A stretch of DNA of 64,000 nucleotides from Desulfovibrio subterraneus (GCF_013340285.1 NZ_BLVO01000013.1:1507689-1571688); one strand, 5' to 3'; positions 8,608-17,878 are shown, counted from the first letter of the stretch. A program made the numbers and translations. The notes: generated by a model not told the origin, from the letters alone.

Positions 8608-8634
8608 GCGGCACCTCAGGGTGCCGCATTTTTT
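8608..8634 (+). terminator. Rho-independent terminator, right copy flanking repeat element 1
   Basis: The 21-base hairpin of 8430 is repeated (loop base A changed to G) and here is followed by TTTTTT. This copy is the functional-looking terminator for the adenosine deaminase gene. Confidence 0.85.
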
Positions 8635-8754
8635 ATGCCTTCTGACCAAGCAGGTACATCGAACAGCAGACAAGGTTCAAAACACGACAGCTTTACTGTT
8701 TTCTCCCGCATGGGTACAGTGAGAGGGTATAACCTATATTCTGCGAGCACCCAC

Positions 8755-11700
8755 ATGGACTTCATCCGCTTTTCCATACGCAAGCCTGTTGCGGTTTTCG
8801 TCGGCGTAATCCTTGTTGTCATGTTCGGCACCATCGGCCTGCTGAGCATGCCCTACCAGCTCAGCCCCACGGTCACGGAACCTGAAATAACCGTGACAAC
8901 GGACTGGAGCGGCGCCACGCCCTATGAGGTCGAGCGGGATATCATCGAAGAACAGGAAAAGGTGCTCAAGGGGCTGCCCAACCTTATTACCATGGAATCC
9001 ACTGCTTCCAGCGGCAGAGGGCAGATCACACTGCGCTTCAAGATAGGCACGGATACGGACAACGCCCTGCTCCGCGTCTCCAACAAGCTCAACGAGGTGC
9101 AGAGCTATCCGCTCAACGTGGATAAGCCCATCATCAGCGCCACGGGTGAATCCTCATCGCCTGTCATCTGGCTTGTGCTGAAAACCCTGCCGGATAACCC
9201 CAGACCCGCCGAACAGTACCGGACCTTCTTTGAAAACGAGGTGCGGCAGTATCTGGAGCGCGTTGACGGCGTCTCGGATCTGTTCGTCTTCGGTGGCACG
9301 GAACGTGAGATGCAGGTCATTGTGAACCCGCGCAAACTGGCAGCCCACAACCTGACCATCACCGACCTCATTACAGTGCTGCGCACGGAAAACGCCAACA
9401 CCTCGGCAGGCACGCTCGATCTGGGCCGCAGGCAGTACCGCATCCGGACAATCGCGGAATTCAACTCTCCGGAATCCATACTGAACACCGTCATATCCTC
9501 CAGCGGAGCACGGCGCATAACCGTGGGGGATGTGGCAGATGCCTCTTACGGCTATGCCAAGCACACCACAGCCATGATGCATAACGGCGAGGGGGGCATT
9601 GTCTGCGGTATACGGTCAGAGGCGGGTGCCAACGTCCTGACCATGACGGACAGTGTGGAGGCTGTGGTTAGCGAGCTGAATGCGGGCATTCTGAAAAACA
9701 ACGGCCTGCGCATGGACTGGTCCTACGACCAGCGCCCCTACATCAACGGCGCCATTGATCTGGTAAAAGAAAACATCATGATCGGCGGGGTGCTGGCCAT
9801 TGTGGTTCTGCTGGTCTTCCTGCAGTCGGTCACATCCACCGTTGTGGTAGCCGTGGCCATTCCCATAAGCGTGGTAGGCACCTTCATCTTCATGAACGCG
9901 CTGGGCCGCAACCTCAACGTGGTGAGCCTTGCGGGTATCTCCTTTGCCGTGGGTATGCTGGTGGACAACGCCATTGTCGTGCTCGAGAATATCGACCGCC
10001 ACCGCAGCATGGGCAAAACACCCTTCCGCGCCACCTATGACGGCACATCAGAAGTGTGGGGAGCGGTTGTGGCCTCCACCCTCACCACTGTGGCCGTATT
10101 CCTGCCCGTGGCCTTCATCGAGGAAGAAGCAGGCCAGCTTTTCAAGGATATAGCCATTGCCGTTACCTGCGCCATAACGCTCAGCCTGTTCGTTTCCGTC
10201 TCGGTCATCCCCATGCTGGCCAACCTGTTCTTTTCCATGAGCCGCAAGCGGCCAACGGGCAAAAAACTCTTTCCCTTCGTGGATGCTCTCGGCAAGCGCA
10301 TTGCCGATGCCTTCATGTCGCTGGTACGGCTTGCCATAAGAAACACCGTTACACGGCTTGCCACCATTGCGCTGCTCACCGCGGTTTCCGTCTTCATCAC
10401 CTGGGCGGCCTTTCCCAAGATGGAATACCTGCCGCAGGGCAACCGCAACCTCGTGCTGAACATCCTCATACCGCCTCCGGGCCTTTCGTATGAGGAACGC
10501 AAAGACATAGGCGACTATATCCAGAGCACCTACCGTCCGCTTTATACCTCGGATACGGACGTGAACGGATTACCGCCCATAGACGCCCTGTTCTATGTGG
10601 GTGCGGCCGACTTCATGCTCTTTGGCACCACATCCAAGGTGGAAGACCGCGCAGGTGAATACATTCCGGAATTCACCCGCACCATACGCTCCATTCCCGG
10701 CATGTACGGCGTTTCCATGCAGGCGGGCATATTTCAGGACAACATCGGCAAGGGCCGCACCATTGAAGTGGACCTTTCCGCAGGCGACATCGACAAACTG
10801 GTCGGCGGGGCGGGCGCACTCTTCGGCACGCTCATGCAGGCCATTCCCGGTGCCCAGATACGCCCTGTTCCCTCGCTGGAACTGCTTTTTCCCGAAGTTC
10901 GCCTGCACCCCGAGCGCGACCGGCTGAAGGCGGCGGGGCTCACCTCTTCCGAACTGGGCATAGCGGTTGACGTGCTCATGGACGGCCGCAAGATAGGTGA
11001 CTTCAACGAAGAAGGAAAAAAGAAGATAGATCTGGTGGTCAAGGCGGATGACCGCGACGTGCTCTCGCCCGAAGATCTGTACCACTCGCTGGTGGCCACG
11101 CCCACCGGCATACCTGTTCCCGTGTCTTCGCTTGCGGCATTGGAGCGCACCAACGGCATTACGCAGATACGCCACCTTGAACGCCAGCGTACCATCACCC
11201 TGCAGGTCACACCGCCCCAGAGCATGCCTCTGGAACAGGCTATGGATATCATCCGTGACGATACCATTCCCAAGCTGCAGCAGGGACCGCTTGCCGGAAT
11301 CACCTACCGTCTTTCAGGCGCTGCGGACAAGCTGACCCAGACCCGGCAGGCACTGCAATGGAACTTCCTGCTCGCCGTGGCCATTACCTACCTGCTCATG
11401 GCTGCGCTGTTCGAGAACTTCATTTATCCGCTGATCATCCTGTTCACGGTTCCGCTCGCCTCCGCAGGGGGAATTCTGGGACTGAAGCTTGAGAACCTGT
11501 TCATTGCCCAGCAGCCCATGGATATTCTGACCATGCTCGGCTTCATCATTCTCATCGGGGTGGTGGTGAACAACGCCATCCTCATTGTGCATCAGGCGCT
11601 GAACAACATCCGCGAGGGTGGCATGCAGCACAGGGAGGCCGTGCTGGAATCAGTGCGCACAAGGTTGCGCCCCATCTACATGAGCGCGACAACCTCAGTC

Positions 11701-11874
11701 TTCGGCATGCTGCCCCTTGCCGTTGCTCCCGGGCCCGGTTCAGAACTCTACCGGGGACTCGGTTCCGTGGTGCTGGGCGGGCTTGCCCTTTCCACCATTT
11801 TCACGGTCTTCGTCATTCCCGCACTGCTGCTCTTTGTCATTGGCATGGAGAAACCCGCCTCTTCCGACGACTGA
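8755..11874 (+). CDS. RND-family multidrug efflux pump, inner-membrane subunit
   Basis: 1039 residues from the ATG at 8755, which opens the typical N-terminus MDFIRFSIRKPVAVFVGV. The ribosome binding site is weak, and an upstream in-frame extension to 8635 looks non-coding. The AcrB-type architecture is complete: two halves, each with a large periplasmic loop and six membrane helices. The proton-relay helix reads GMLVDNAIVVLENI, with Asp-Asn rather than the AcrB Asp-Asp, as in many family members. These pumps export drugs or metabolites using the proton gradient. No membrane-fusion or TolC-like gene is adjacent, so partners must be encoded elsewhere. Confidence 0.92.
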   Translation: MDFIRFSIRKPVAVFVGVILVVMFGTIGLLSMPYQLSPTVTEPEITVTTDWSGATPYEVERDIIEEQEKVLKGLPNLITMESTASSGRGQITLRFKIGTDTDNALLRVSNKLNEVQSYPLNVDKPIISATGESSSPVIWLVLKTLPDNPRPAEQYRTFFENEVRQYLERVDGVSDLFVFGGTEREMQVIVNPRKLAAHNLTITDLITVLRTENANTSAGTLDLGRRQYRIRTIAEFNSPESILNTVISSSGARRITVGDVADASYGYAKHTTAMMHNGEGGIVCGIRSEAGANVLTMTDSVEAVVSELNAGILKNNGLRMDWSYDQRPYINGAIDLVKENIMIGGVLAIVVLLVFLQSVTSTVVVAVAIPISVVGTFIFMNALGRNLNVVSLAGISFAVGMLVDNAIVVLENIDRHRSMGKTPFRATYDGTSEVWGAVVASTLTTVAVFLPVAFIEEEAGQLFKDIAIAVTCAITLSLFVSVSVIPMLANLFFSMSRKRPTGKKLFPFVDALGKRIADAFMSLVRLAIRNTVTRLATIALLTAVSVFITWAAFPKMEYLPQGNRNLVLNILIPPPGLSYEERKDIGDYIQSTYRPLYTSDTDVNGLPPIDALFYVGAADFMLFGTTSKVEDRAGEYIPEFTRTIRSIPGMYGVSMQAGIFQDNIGKGRTIEVDLSAGDIDKLVGGAGALFGTLMQAIPGAQIRPVPSLELLFPEVRLHPERDRLKAAGLTSSELGIAVDVLMDGRKIGDFNEEGKKKIDLVVKADDRDVLSPEDLYHSLVATPTGIPVPVSSLAALERTNGITQIRHLERQRTITLQVTPPQSMPLEQAMDIIRDDTIPKLQQGPLAGITYRLSGAADKLTQTRQALQWNFLLAVAITYLLMAALFENFIYPLIILFTVPLASAGGILGLKLENLFIAQQPMDILTMLGFIILIGVVVNNAILIVHQALNNIREGGMQHREAVLESVRTRLRPIYMSATTSVFGMLPLAVAPGPGSELYRGLGSVVLGGLALSTIFTVFVIPALLLFVIGMEKPASSDD

Positions 11875-12160
11875 GAATACAGACAGCCGCTCCCTCACCG
11901 ACAAGTAGCCTCCCCTGCGGCGCAGCGCCGTTGCGGTTTCCGGTCTGCAAGAGGCTTGCCCGTGCAGCCACGGGTTGTCCCGTGCCGCCTGAAACCATGC
12001 GCCGCATCTGCCAACGGGCCTGCCGGACTGCCTGCTCCCCATCATTCACTTTCAAACGCAGAAATATCTCACAGACAGACTAAAGTTTCGCCCCCACCGG
12101 CCGATAGACATTTTGTATTACCTGAAATGGCAACTCTATCACGGTACGAGGATATGTATC

Positions 12161-12574
12161 ATGCTTAACTATTACCGCTACAAAGAGGTGTACGAGCTCT
12201 TCCTCAAAGGCAAATACGAGGAAGCCAAGCACCTTCTCATGGAGTTGCAGTCGCGCTATATTGAAACATGCGACGAGAATAGCGTTCTTAAATCCCAGAT
12301 ACAGGAATTTGAGGACATTCTTTATCTTTCAAAGAATCTCATATTCGATGGCAGTCATTACTGGCTGATCACCGGCAACATAAAGCAGGGACCGTTCTGC
12401 ACCACCTGCTACAACAGAGACGGCACCCTTATCCGCCTGCATGACAATGGTGATGCCAAACGGTGCTACCACTGCGGAACGGAATATGACAGGGACAACG
12501 CCATTCAGAATGAGGGAGTGGAGAAAGCGGCAACCCCGCCACGATTGGCCAAGGTCATCCCCCTTTACAAGTAG
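12161..12574 (+). CDS. Small zinc-ribbon protein of unknown function
   Basis: 137 residues. The ATG at 12161 follows GAGGA by 8 bases; an upstream ATG at 12113 has no such signal. The N-terminal ~55 residues are helical and TPR-like (ELFLKGKYEEAKHLLMELQS). Residues ~80-105 hold two CxxC pairs, CTTC and CYHC, that should form a zinc ribbon. No family is recognised with confidence. It is followed after 9 bases by a tiny membrane-protein gene, so the two probably form an operon. Confidence 0.75.
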   Translation: MLNYYRYKEVYELFLKGKYEEAKHLLMELQSRYIETCDENSVLKSQIQEFEDILYLSKNLIFDGSHYWLITGNIKQGPFCTTCYNRDGTLIRLHDNGDAKRCYHCGTEYDRDNAIQNEGVEKAATPPRLAKVIPLYK

Positions 12575-12583
12575 GAGTTGAGT

Positions 12584-12700
12584 ATGCGCCAGACTCACGC
12601 CGCAGCAATGGAGTATGATTTGTTTCTGCAACGTCTGTATATCGCTACCGGCCTGTTCTCGCTTATCGCGCTCTGCTTTCTCACATACGTGACGATGTAG
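12584..12700 (+). CDS. 38-residue single-pass membrane peptide
   Basis: A short gene that ORF scans tend to miss. AGGAG lies six bases before the ATG. The product has a polar N-terminus (MRQTHAAAMEYDLFLQR) and one hydrophobic helix (~residues 18-37, LYIATGLFSLIALCFLTYV). It begins 9 bases after the zinc-ribbon gene and ends 27 bases before a strong terminator, which supports real translation. It may be an inner-membrane small protein that anchors or modulates a partner. The function is unknown. Confidence 0.65.
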   Translation: MRQTHAAAMEYDLFLQRLYIATGLFSLIALCFLTYVTM

Positions 12701-12727
12701 GCCCCCGGCCCTCACCATAACCAGACC

Positions 12728-12756
12728 GACCCGCCTTTCAGGCGGGTCTTTCTTTT
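12728..12756 (+). terminator. Rho-independent terminator of the zinc-ribbon/small-peptide operon
   Basis: GACCCGCC and GGCGGGTC pair around TTTCA and are followed by TTTCTTTT. Confidence 0.88.
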
Positions 12757-12798
12757 GCCTACGGACGAACTCTAAAGTTCACGGAGGCAACTGCCGAT

Positions 12799-14040
12799 AT
12801 GGATGGCAAGCTAACGCCGCCAATCTCCCCCGACGGGCGGCACAACAGCGAGGCCCTGACAATGCGAAACAAGACTCAATCTCCCTTTGCGTCCGCGCTT
12901 GTTGTTGCGGATAACGAAGGCGTAGCCGCCATCGACCGCACAGCGCTTCACGGTCTGGGCATCCGCCATGTGCGGGTGGTCTCTTCCGGCGAGCTGGCGG
13001 CAAAACTACTGGCAAAGCAGGCGACCGCAGGTATCACGTTCAAGAACGACCTGCCGCCTTTTGATATCGTGATCTGCAATGCCACACTTGAAGATATGCG
13101 GGGAACGGAGTTTCTCGGCATCATCCGCAAGCATCCCCGGCTTGCCGCCCTGCCCGTGGTGCTGGCCTCTGCCAACGCCACACGCACAGACGTGCTGGAC
13201 GGCGTGCGCGCAGGATGCTCCGGCTTTCTTCTGCGCCCCTACACCACCACCGCCTTTGAAGAACAGCTGCAACTGGCTGCCAAGGCCCTGCCGGGCACCT
13301 ACCTGAGCGGCAAGATGCAGCAGGGACAGCAGGCGATAGATACCAACGACTTTGACAAGGCACTCGACCAGCTGCATACGGTTGTGGAAATTGCCCGCCC
13401 CAGAGCGCAGGTGCTGTATGAAAGCGGCATGGATCTTCTTGCTGTGGGCGATTACGACGGTGCCATAGGTGCCTTCAACAAGGCCGTGCGACTGAATGTG
13501 CTCTATGCCGAGGCATACGTCGGTCTTTCCCGCGCATGGCGCGGCAAGGGAGATGTAAAGCAGTCGCAGAAATACATGCGCATGGCTGCCGAGGCCTATG
13601 CACGCCTTGAACAGTTCGCCGAATCGCGCGCCGTGTTTCAGCAGCTTGTCAAGGAACGGCCGGACATGTCCAACCCGCTTACCGGCACGGCCACCTTCCT
13701 GCTCAAGCAGGGCAACTATACCGCGGCGGCGCGGGCCTTTGCGGAAGGCCACAGGGTTGACCCCGAGTCCGACCTGACCACCCAGATTTCCCGCGCCTGC
13801 CATTTCACCGACAAGCCGGAGGCAACGGCAAAGGCACTGTGCCTCGCACTGGAACGTGAGGGAGAAAAGGATCTGGCCGAGCGGGTATTCCGCCGCATAC
13901 TGACGGAACCCACCCCGCGCGGAGACGCAGCCCCCAACTCCATGCTCGCGCGCTTTCCCCGCCTTAACGAGCTGGTTTCCGTTGCCCGTTACACCTTCCG
14001 CCTGTACCGCGACGCCAAGCTCGCGGACGACGTCGCCTGA
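12799..14040 (+). CDS. Pseudo-receiver domain protein with TPR repeats
   Basis: 413 residues from the ATG at 12799 (GGAGG 11 bases upstream); an ATG at 12862 with GAGG is an alternative start. Residues ~30-160 have the response-regulator receiver fold, but the phosphorylation Asp is Asn94 (DIVICNATLEDMRG) and the conserved switch Lys is Arg146 (FLLRPY). It should therefore not be phosphorylated in the usual way. Residues ~165-390 are helical TPR-like repeats (YESGMDLLAVGDYDGAIGAF and following). It may be a scaffold or a constitutive-state regulator. No histidine kinase gene is adjacent. Confidence 0.82.
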   Translation: MDGKLTPPISPDGRHNSEALTMRNKTQSPFASALVVADNEGVAAIDRTALHGLGIRHVRVVSSGELAAKLLAKQATAGITFKNDLPPFDIVICNATLEDMRGTEFLGIIRKHPRLAALPVVLASANATRTDVLDGVRAGCSGFLLRPYTTTAFEEQLQLAAKALPGTYLSGKMQQGQQAIDTNDFDKALDQLHTVVEIARPRAQVLYESGMDLLAVGDYDGAIGAFNKAVRLNVLYAEAYVGLSRAWRGKGDVKQSQKYMRMAAEAYARLEQFAESRAVFQQLVKERPDMSNPLTGTATFLLKQGNYTAAARAFAEGHRVDPESDLTTQISRACHFTDKPEATAKALCLALEREGEKDLAERVFRRILTEPTPRGDAAPNSMLARFPRLNELVSVARYTFRLYRDAKLADDVA

Positions 14041-14061
14041 ACCGCGCACCCATAACAACAG

Positions 14062-14087
14062 AAAAGCCGGGCATTGCCCGGCTTTTT
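14062..14087. terminator. Bidirectional terminator between the TPR protein gene and darP
   Basis: AAAAGCCGGGC and GCCCGGCTTTT pair around a short loop, with T-runs on the plus strand and the A-run serving as T-run on the minus strand. Convergent genes lie on both sides. Confidence 0.88.
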
Positions 14088-14115
14088 TCCGTCTTTTATC
14101 ACAGCCAGCACGCTA

Positions 14116-14646
14116 TTACTGTTCCTCAATATCCCGAAGATAGCGGAACAGGGTACGCGCAGTTTTGGAAGGTTTGCCCGCCGCAATTTCCTTCCGCCCG
14201 TTGCGCACAAGCTGGCGCACGTACTGCACGTCAGCAGAAGGATACGTTTCCAGCATTTCGTCCAAGGCTCCTTCCTGCTCATTCATGAGAGCATCGCGCA
14301 GCCGTTCAAGATGCTGAAAATCAGCGGTGGCGGATGCCCTTCCGGCATGGTAGTCGCTCAGGCGGGCTTCCAGCTCGGCGGTATCTACCTCCCGCAGCAT
14401 TCTGCCGATAAACTGCATCTGCCTGCGCTTCGCCTCATGTTTGGAATATTTGTGAAATTCCTCAAAGGCCGCAACCAGCGCAGACGGAAGCCCGAAGCTG
14501 CGTACGGCGGTTATGGGCATGCGCGCAAGGTCCTCGCCAATCTTCTGGCGGGCCGTGCTTCTGCGCTTTTTTTCGGAGCGGCTGAGATATTCCTCGCCCT
14601 CGTTATCGTCCATTTCGTCATGTATGAAATCAAAATCTTCGGTCAT
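14116..14646 (-). CDS. darP: Ribosome-associated protein DarP (YjgA/DUF615)
   Basis: 176 residues. GGAGG lies four bases before the ATG. SRSEKKRRSTARQKIGEDL near the N-terminus and the helical body (ARLSDYHAG, LVRNGRKEIAAGKP, FRYLRDIEE) match the DUF615 family. E. coli DarP binds the maturing 50S subunit and helps late assembly. The acidic N-terminus (DEMDDNEGEE) is usual for the family. It appears to be a single-gene unit sharing a terminator with its convergent neighbour. Confidence 0.9.
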   Translation of the reverse strand: MTEDFDFIHDEMDDNEGEEYLSRSEKKRRSTARQKIGEDLARMPITAVRSFGLPSALVAAFEEFHKYSKHEAKRRQMQFIGRMLREVDTAELEARLSDYHAGRASATADFQHLERLRDALMNEQEGALDEMLETYPSADVQYVRQLVRNGRKEIAAGKPSKTARTLFRYLRDIEEQ

Positions 14647-14765
14647 GCGTCCTCCGCTGCCTAGGCGTGTACGACAAGCAGGCCATGCACGTCCAGTCCG
14701 CAGAATACGACGCGCAGAAAAAAGCGGCCCCGCAGGGCCGCTTCATCATACTCCATTCCATAGCA

Positions 14766-15089
14766 TCATGCACGTTTTTCCGGTGTGGTCTGCTTCCAGA
14801 GAGCATGTGGCAGCTCCACATTAATCTCCACATCCCGCTCCGGCACGGAAAGCACCAGCAGCAGACTGCCGGAAGGTTCCAGCCGGAACACAAACTGGAA
14901 CAACCTGTCATGTATGATCGACACCGGTACGCCTGCTTCCGAAGCCACCTGCTCGGCTGCCCCTTCCAGTACCTTTGCGGCATCCTCATGCAGGGCAAGC
15001 AGTTCAGGGTCCATGCAAATAACCCTTTGCTCGGGCCTCAGCACCTGAAGGCGCTTGCGGATATACTCCTGACGCATGGGAATCTGCAT
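14766..15089 (-). CDS. Unassigned ~107-residue protein, tandem paralog A
   Basis: 107 residues. The ATG at 15089 follows GGAGGG by 7 bases; the longer open frame has no supporting signal. It is clearly related to the next upstream protein: both contain QRV-V near residue 20, a helix with KV--A--VA--GV, then LF-----(L/V)EPSG-L, a P-E pair, and E(L/V)P--(L/M)W near the C-terminus. No domain, membrane segment or export signal is recognised. The function is unknown; it is probably a cytoplasmic alpha/beta protein. Confidence 0.7.
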   Translation of the reverse strand: MQIPMRQEYIRKRLQVLRPEQRVICMDPELLALHEDAAKVLEGAAEQVASEAGVPVSIIHDRLFQFVFRLEPSGSLLLVLSVPERDVEINVELPHALWKQTTPEKRA

Positions 15090-15212
15090 TATCACACCCT
15101 CCTCCGGCACACACCCGCTGCAACCGTTACACAATTCTCAGCAGATGTAATTCACTGTAGAGTTAAGGATTCCGCATCAAGCGTCAAGAAGTGCGTCCGT
15201 TCCTGCCCGCCA

Positions 15213-15539
15213 TCAGTTAAGATAGCGGCTCTGCCCCTTGAATGTCCACATCCGTGCAGGCACCTCCGCAAAGAGCTCAAGGCCGTGCTCCGGCATGTAT
15301 ATGGCCATCACCAGCGTGCCGGAGGGCTCCACATAATACATGTTGCCGAACAGATTATTCACCACATCCTGTCCACGCACGCCCACGGCTTCCGCAACCT
15401 TCTGCGCGGAACGGGCGATGGCCCGCTTGCCTTCCATGAGTATGAGTATGTCTGCAGCACTCACGTGCACAACCCGCTGCCCCGAATACACGGTTTCCAC
15501 TCTTTCCGCGACCATGGCTTCTATAGTGTATTCCTGCAT
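15213..15539 (-). CDS. Unassigned 108-residue protein, tandem paralog B
   Basis: 108 residues. AAGGAGG lies five bases before the ATG. It is the paralog of the protein at 14766 (shared VEPSG, GV, and AEVPARMW motifs) and lies 123 bases upstream on the same strand. The pair probably arose by tandem duplication and has since diverged widely, which suggests distinct or heteromeric roles. No family is recognised. The 275 bases upstream, shared with the divergent sensor gene at 15815, are AT-rich and should hold the promoters of both. Confidence 0.72.
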   Translation of the reverse strand: MQEYTIEAMVAERVETVYSGQRVVHVSAADILILMEGKRAIARSAQKVAEAVGVRGQDVVNNLFGNMYYVEPSGTLVMAIYMPEHGLELFAEVPARMWTFKGQSRYLN

Positions 15540-15814
15540 GACTGCCTCCTTCCGGAATCTTACCCGTCAGCCTTTATGGAGAACAACAATGCAACAGTGG
15601 TGCCATAAAAAATTATTGCATCACATTCACCACAATAGAATAACCATGACTGGAGAAACAAATCACAAAGCGCTTTACCGCCCCGAAAGGCCGCCGGAAA
15701 GAGGAAAAACTGACCATAACCAACGCTTTTGCCGCCACCGCATTGACACCATGTATCCATCCACATAGAACTGTATAAATTATCAGAGAAACTCTAACAG
15801 GAATGTAACCATTC

Positions 15815-17878
15815 ATGTCAGTGCACGCCCATTCGCGCCACCTCGCCCGACCACACGGCGGCCAGCTTCTCCGCAGCTTTCCGTGTGTTCTCAGAGCATT
15901 ATTCCTGTTACTTGTTCCTGTTGCCATTCTTGCCTTCACACCGGCCCCCTCGCGTGCCGATCTTCATAAGGTAACATTGCAGTTACACTGGCAGAACCAA
16001 TTTGAATTTGCCGGTTACTATGCCGCTGTGGAGCAGGGATATTACAGGGAAGAGGGGCTTGAGGTTACCATACGCGAAGGCGGCCCCGGCATTGTACCGC
16101 TTACACAGATAATGCAGGGCAAGGCGGAATTCTGCGTCGGCGGCTCGGAAATACTGCTCGCCCGCCTGCGGGGGCAGCCTGTTGTGGCCCTTGCGGCCAT
16201 ATTCCAGCATTCAGCGGCAACTCTGCTCGTTCGTTCCGATTCCGGCATCTACACTCCGCAGGATCTTGCCGGCCGCATCCTTGAAATGGGTGACATGGAA
16301 AGCGATGCCGAAATATATGCCCTGCTGATGAACGAAGGGCTCACCAAGGACAAGATAATCCACGTTCCTTCCACCTTCACCATGAACGGCATTATCGACA
16401 AAAAGGTGGATGCGCTTTCCAGCTATCTCTCCAACCAGCCGTTCTTTTTAAAAAAGGCATCAGTCCCTTATCGCCTGCTGCGTCCCCTGTGGTATGGCAT
16501 CGATTTTTACGGAGACACCCTCTTCACCACGGAAACCCTTGCCGAGCAGAACCCCGCACTTGTCGAGGCATTCATCCGTGCCTCCCTCAAAGGCTGGGGG
16601 TACGCCCTTAACCATCCGGACGAGCTGATCCGCACCATATTCACCAAGTACCCGCCATCTCTCATTCCGAGAACGCAGGAGCACCTCTGGTTTGAGTATC
16701 AGGAGATGAAGAAGCTGATCATGCCCACGGTCATCGAAATAGGCCACATGAACCCCGGCAGGTTCAGGCACATGGCCGACACCTTCGTGCAGCTGGGACT
16801 CGCTAAACCGGGATACAACCTCAACCACTTCATTTATCAGCCCAAGCATAGCTTCATAGACTGGCATAGCTACGAAGCCCAGTTCGTCTTGTATGTAGCC
16901 CCCGCAACCCTGCTGCTGCTCTTCATGTGGTGGATGTTCCGCCGCAGGCTCTTTGCCGAACATGAGCTCAGAATGCTGGCTGAATCCGACCTCGAAGCAT
17001 GGCGCTTCAAAACCCGTCAGGTTCTTTCCAGCACGCAGGCCGGTTATTGGGAATGGGATCTCAGACAGAATGAGTTCTTTCTTGATGAAAGAACCGCCAC
17101 CCTGCTCGGCCTGCCCCCCATATCCATCCAACTGACACCGGAAGACATGCCCAAGCTTTCCGATTCCGCCATAACAACCTTTTATGCTTCATTAAAGTCC
17201 GCTGTTCAGGACAAGGCGGAAACCATCAATCTGGAATTCAGAACCAGCTCCAGCGGCCTGCGCTGGGTTTCCTGCAAAGGTGCCGTGGTCAAGGTAGGAA
17301 CACTGCCGCCCAAACTTGTTGCGGGCATTCTCACGGACATAACAGCCATAAAGCAGCTCGCGCGTGAGGTGGAAGAAATAGGCCGCACAAGCCTGCTTAA
17401 CGGCATCCCCAACAGACACCTGTTCTTCCAGAGAGCAGAAACAAGCTTCATACAGGCCAAGAAAAACAGCCTTACCGTCACTATTGCGATCATCCATATC
17501 GACCAGTTCAAGGACATGCTGGCGGCCCATGGCACCATCGCCGCCGAGCAGCTGCTCAAGGACTTTTATGCCGCGCTCAGCGCCTCGGTGCGGCCGCAGG
17601 ATACAGTGGCCCTCATGGGCAACAACGAGTTCTTCATCCTGTTCCCCGGAGCGGACAGAACCATCTGCCGCTCATTGCTCGAATCATTCCGCATGCATGT
17701 AAGCACTACGGAATTCACCACACCGCATTTCCATATGCCCATCACCTTCTCGGCGGGCATTGCGGACACGACAGAGCTGGCAAAGGATAATATACGCCCA
17801 AGAGCCCTTATCGCCCTTGCCGACAAACGGCTGGATGCCGCCCAGACAGCCGGAAAAGACCGGTTGATAGCGGATTAA
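15815..17878 (+). CDS. Membrane sensor: NMT1/THI5-like periplasmic domain, PAS, degenerate GGDEF
   Basis: 687 residues. A hydrophobic N-terminal signal/anchor (~25-42) precedes an NMT1/THI5-like substrate-binding domain (~50-335; LHWQNQFEFAGYYAA is typical). A membrane helix (~356-376) leads to a PAS-like domain (~400-515, GYWEWDL...GILTDIT). The C-terminal ~165 residues align with diguanylate cyclases, but the active-site GGDEF reads GNNEF (602-606), so cyclase activity is doubtful. A known theme is sensing a pyrimidine or small amine outside and signalling inside; the output here is uncertain. The ribosome binding site is weak (AGGA, distant). Confidence 0.85.
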   Translation: MSVHAHSRHLARPHGGQLLRSFPCVLRALFLLLVPVAILAFTPAPSRADLHKVTLQLHWQNQFEFAGYYAAVEQGYYREEGLEVTIREGGPGIVPLTQIMQGKAEFCVGGSEILLARLRGQPVVALAAIFQHSAATLLVRSDSGIYTPQDLAGRILEMGDMESDAEIYALLMNEGLTKDKIIHVPSTFTMNGIIDKKVDALSSYLSNQPFFLKKASVPYRLLRPLWYGIDFYGDTLFTTETLAEQNPALVEAFIRASLKGWGYALNHPDELIRTIFTKYPPSLIPRTQEHLWFEYQEMKKLIMPTVIEIGHMNPGRFRHMADTFVQLGLAKPGYNLNHFIYQPKHSFIDWHSYEAQFVLYVAPATLLLLFMWWMFRRRLFAEHELRMLAESDLEAWRFKTRQVLSSTQAGYWEWDLRQNEFFLDERTATLLGLPPISIQLTPEDMPKLSDSAITTFYASLKSAVQDKAETINLEFRTSSSGLRWVSCKGAVVKVGTLPPKLVAGILTDITAIKQLAREVEEIGRTSLLNGIPNRHLFFQRAETSFIQAKKNSLTVTIAIIHIDQFKDMLAAHGTIAAEQLLKDFYAALSASVRPQDTVALMGNNEFFILFPGADRTICRSLLESFRMHVSTTEFTTPHFHMPITFSAGIADTTELAKDNIRPRALIALADKRLDAAQTAGKDRLIAD

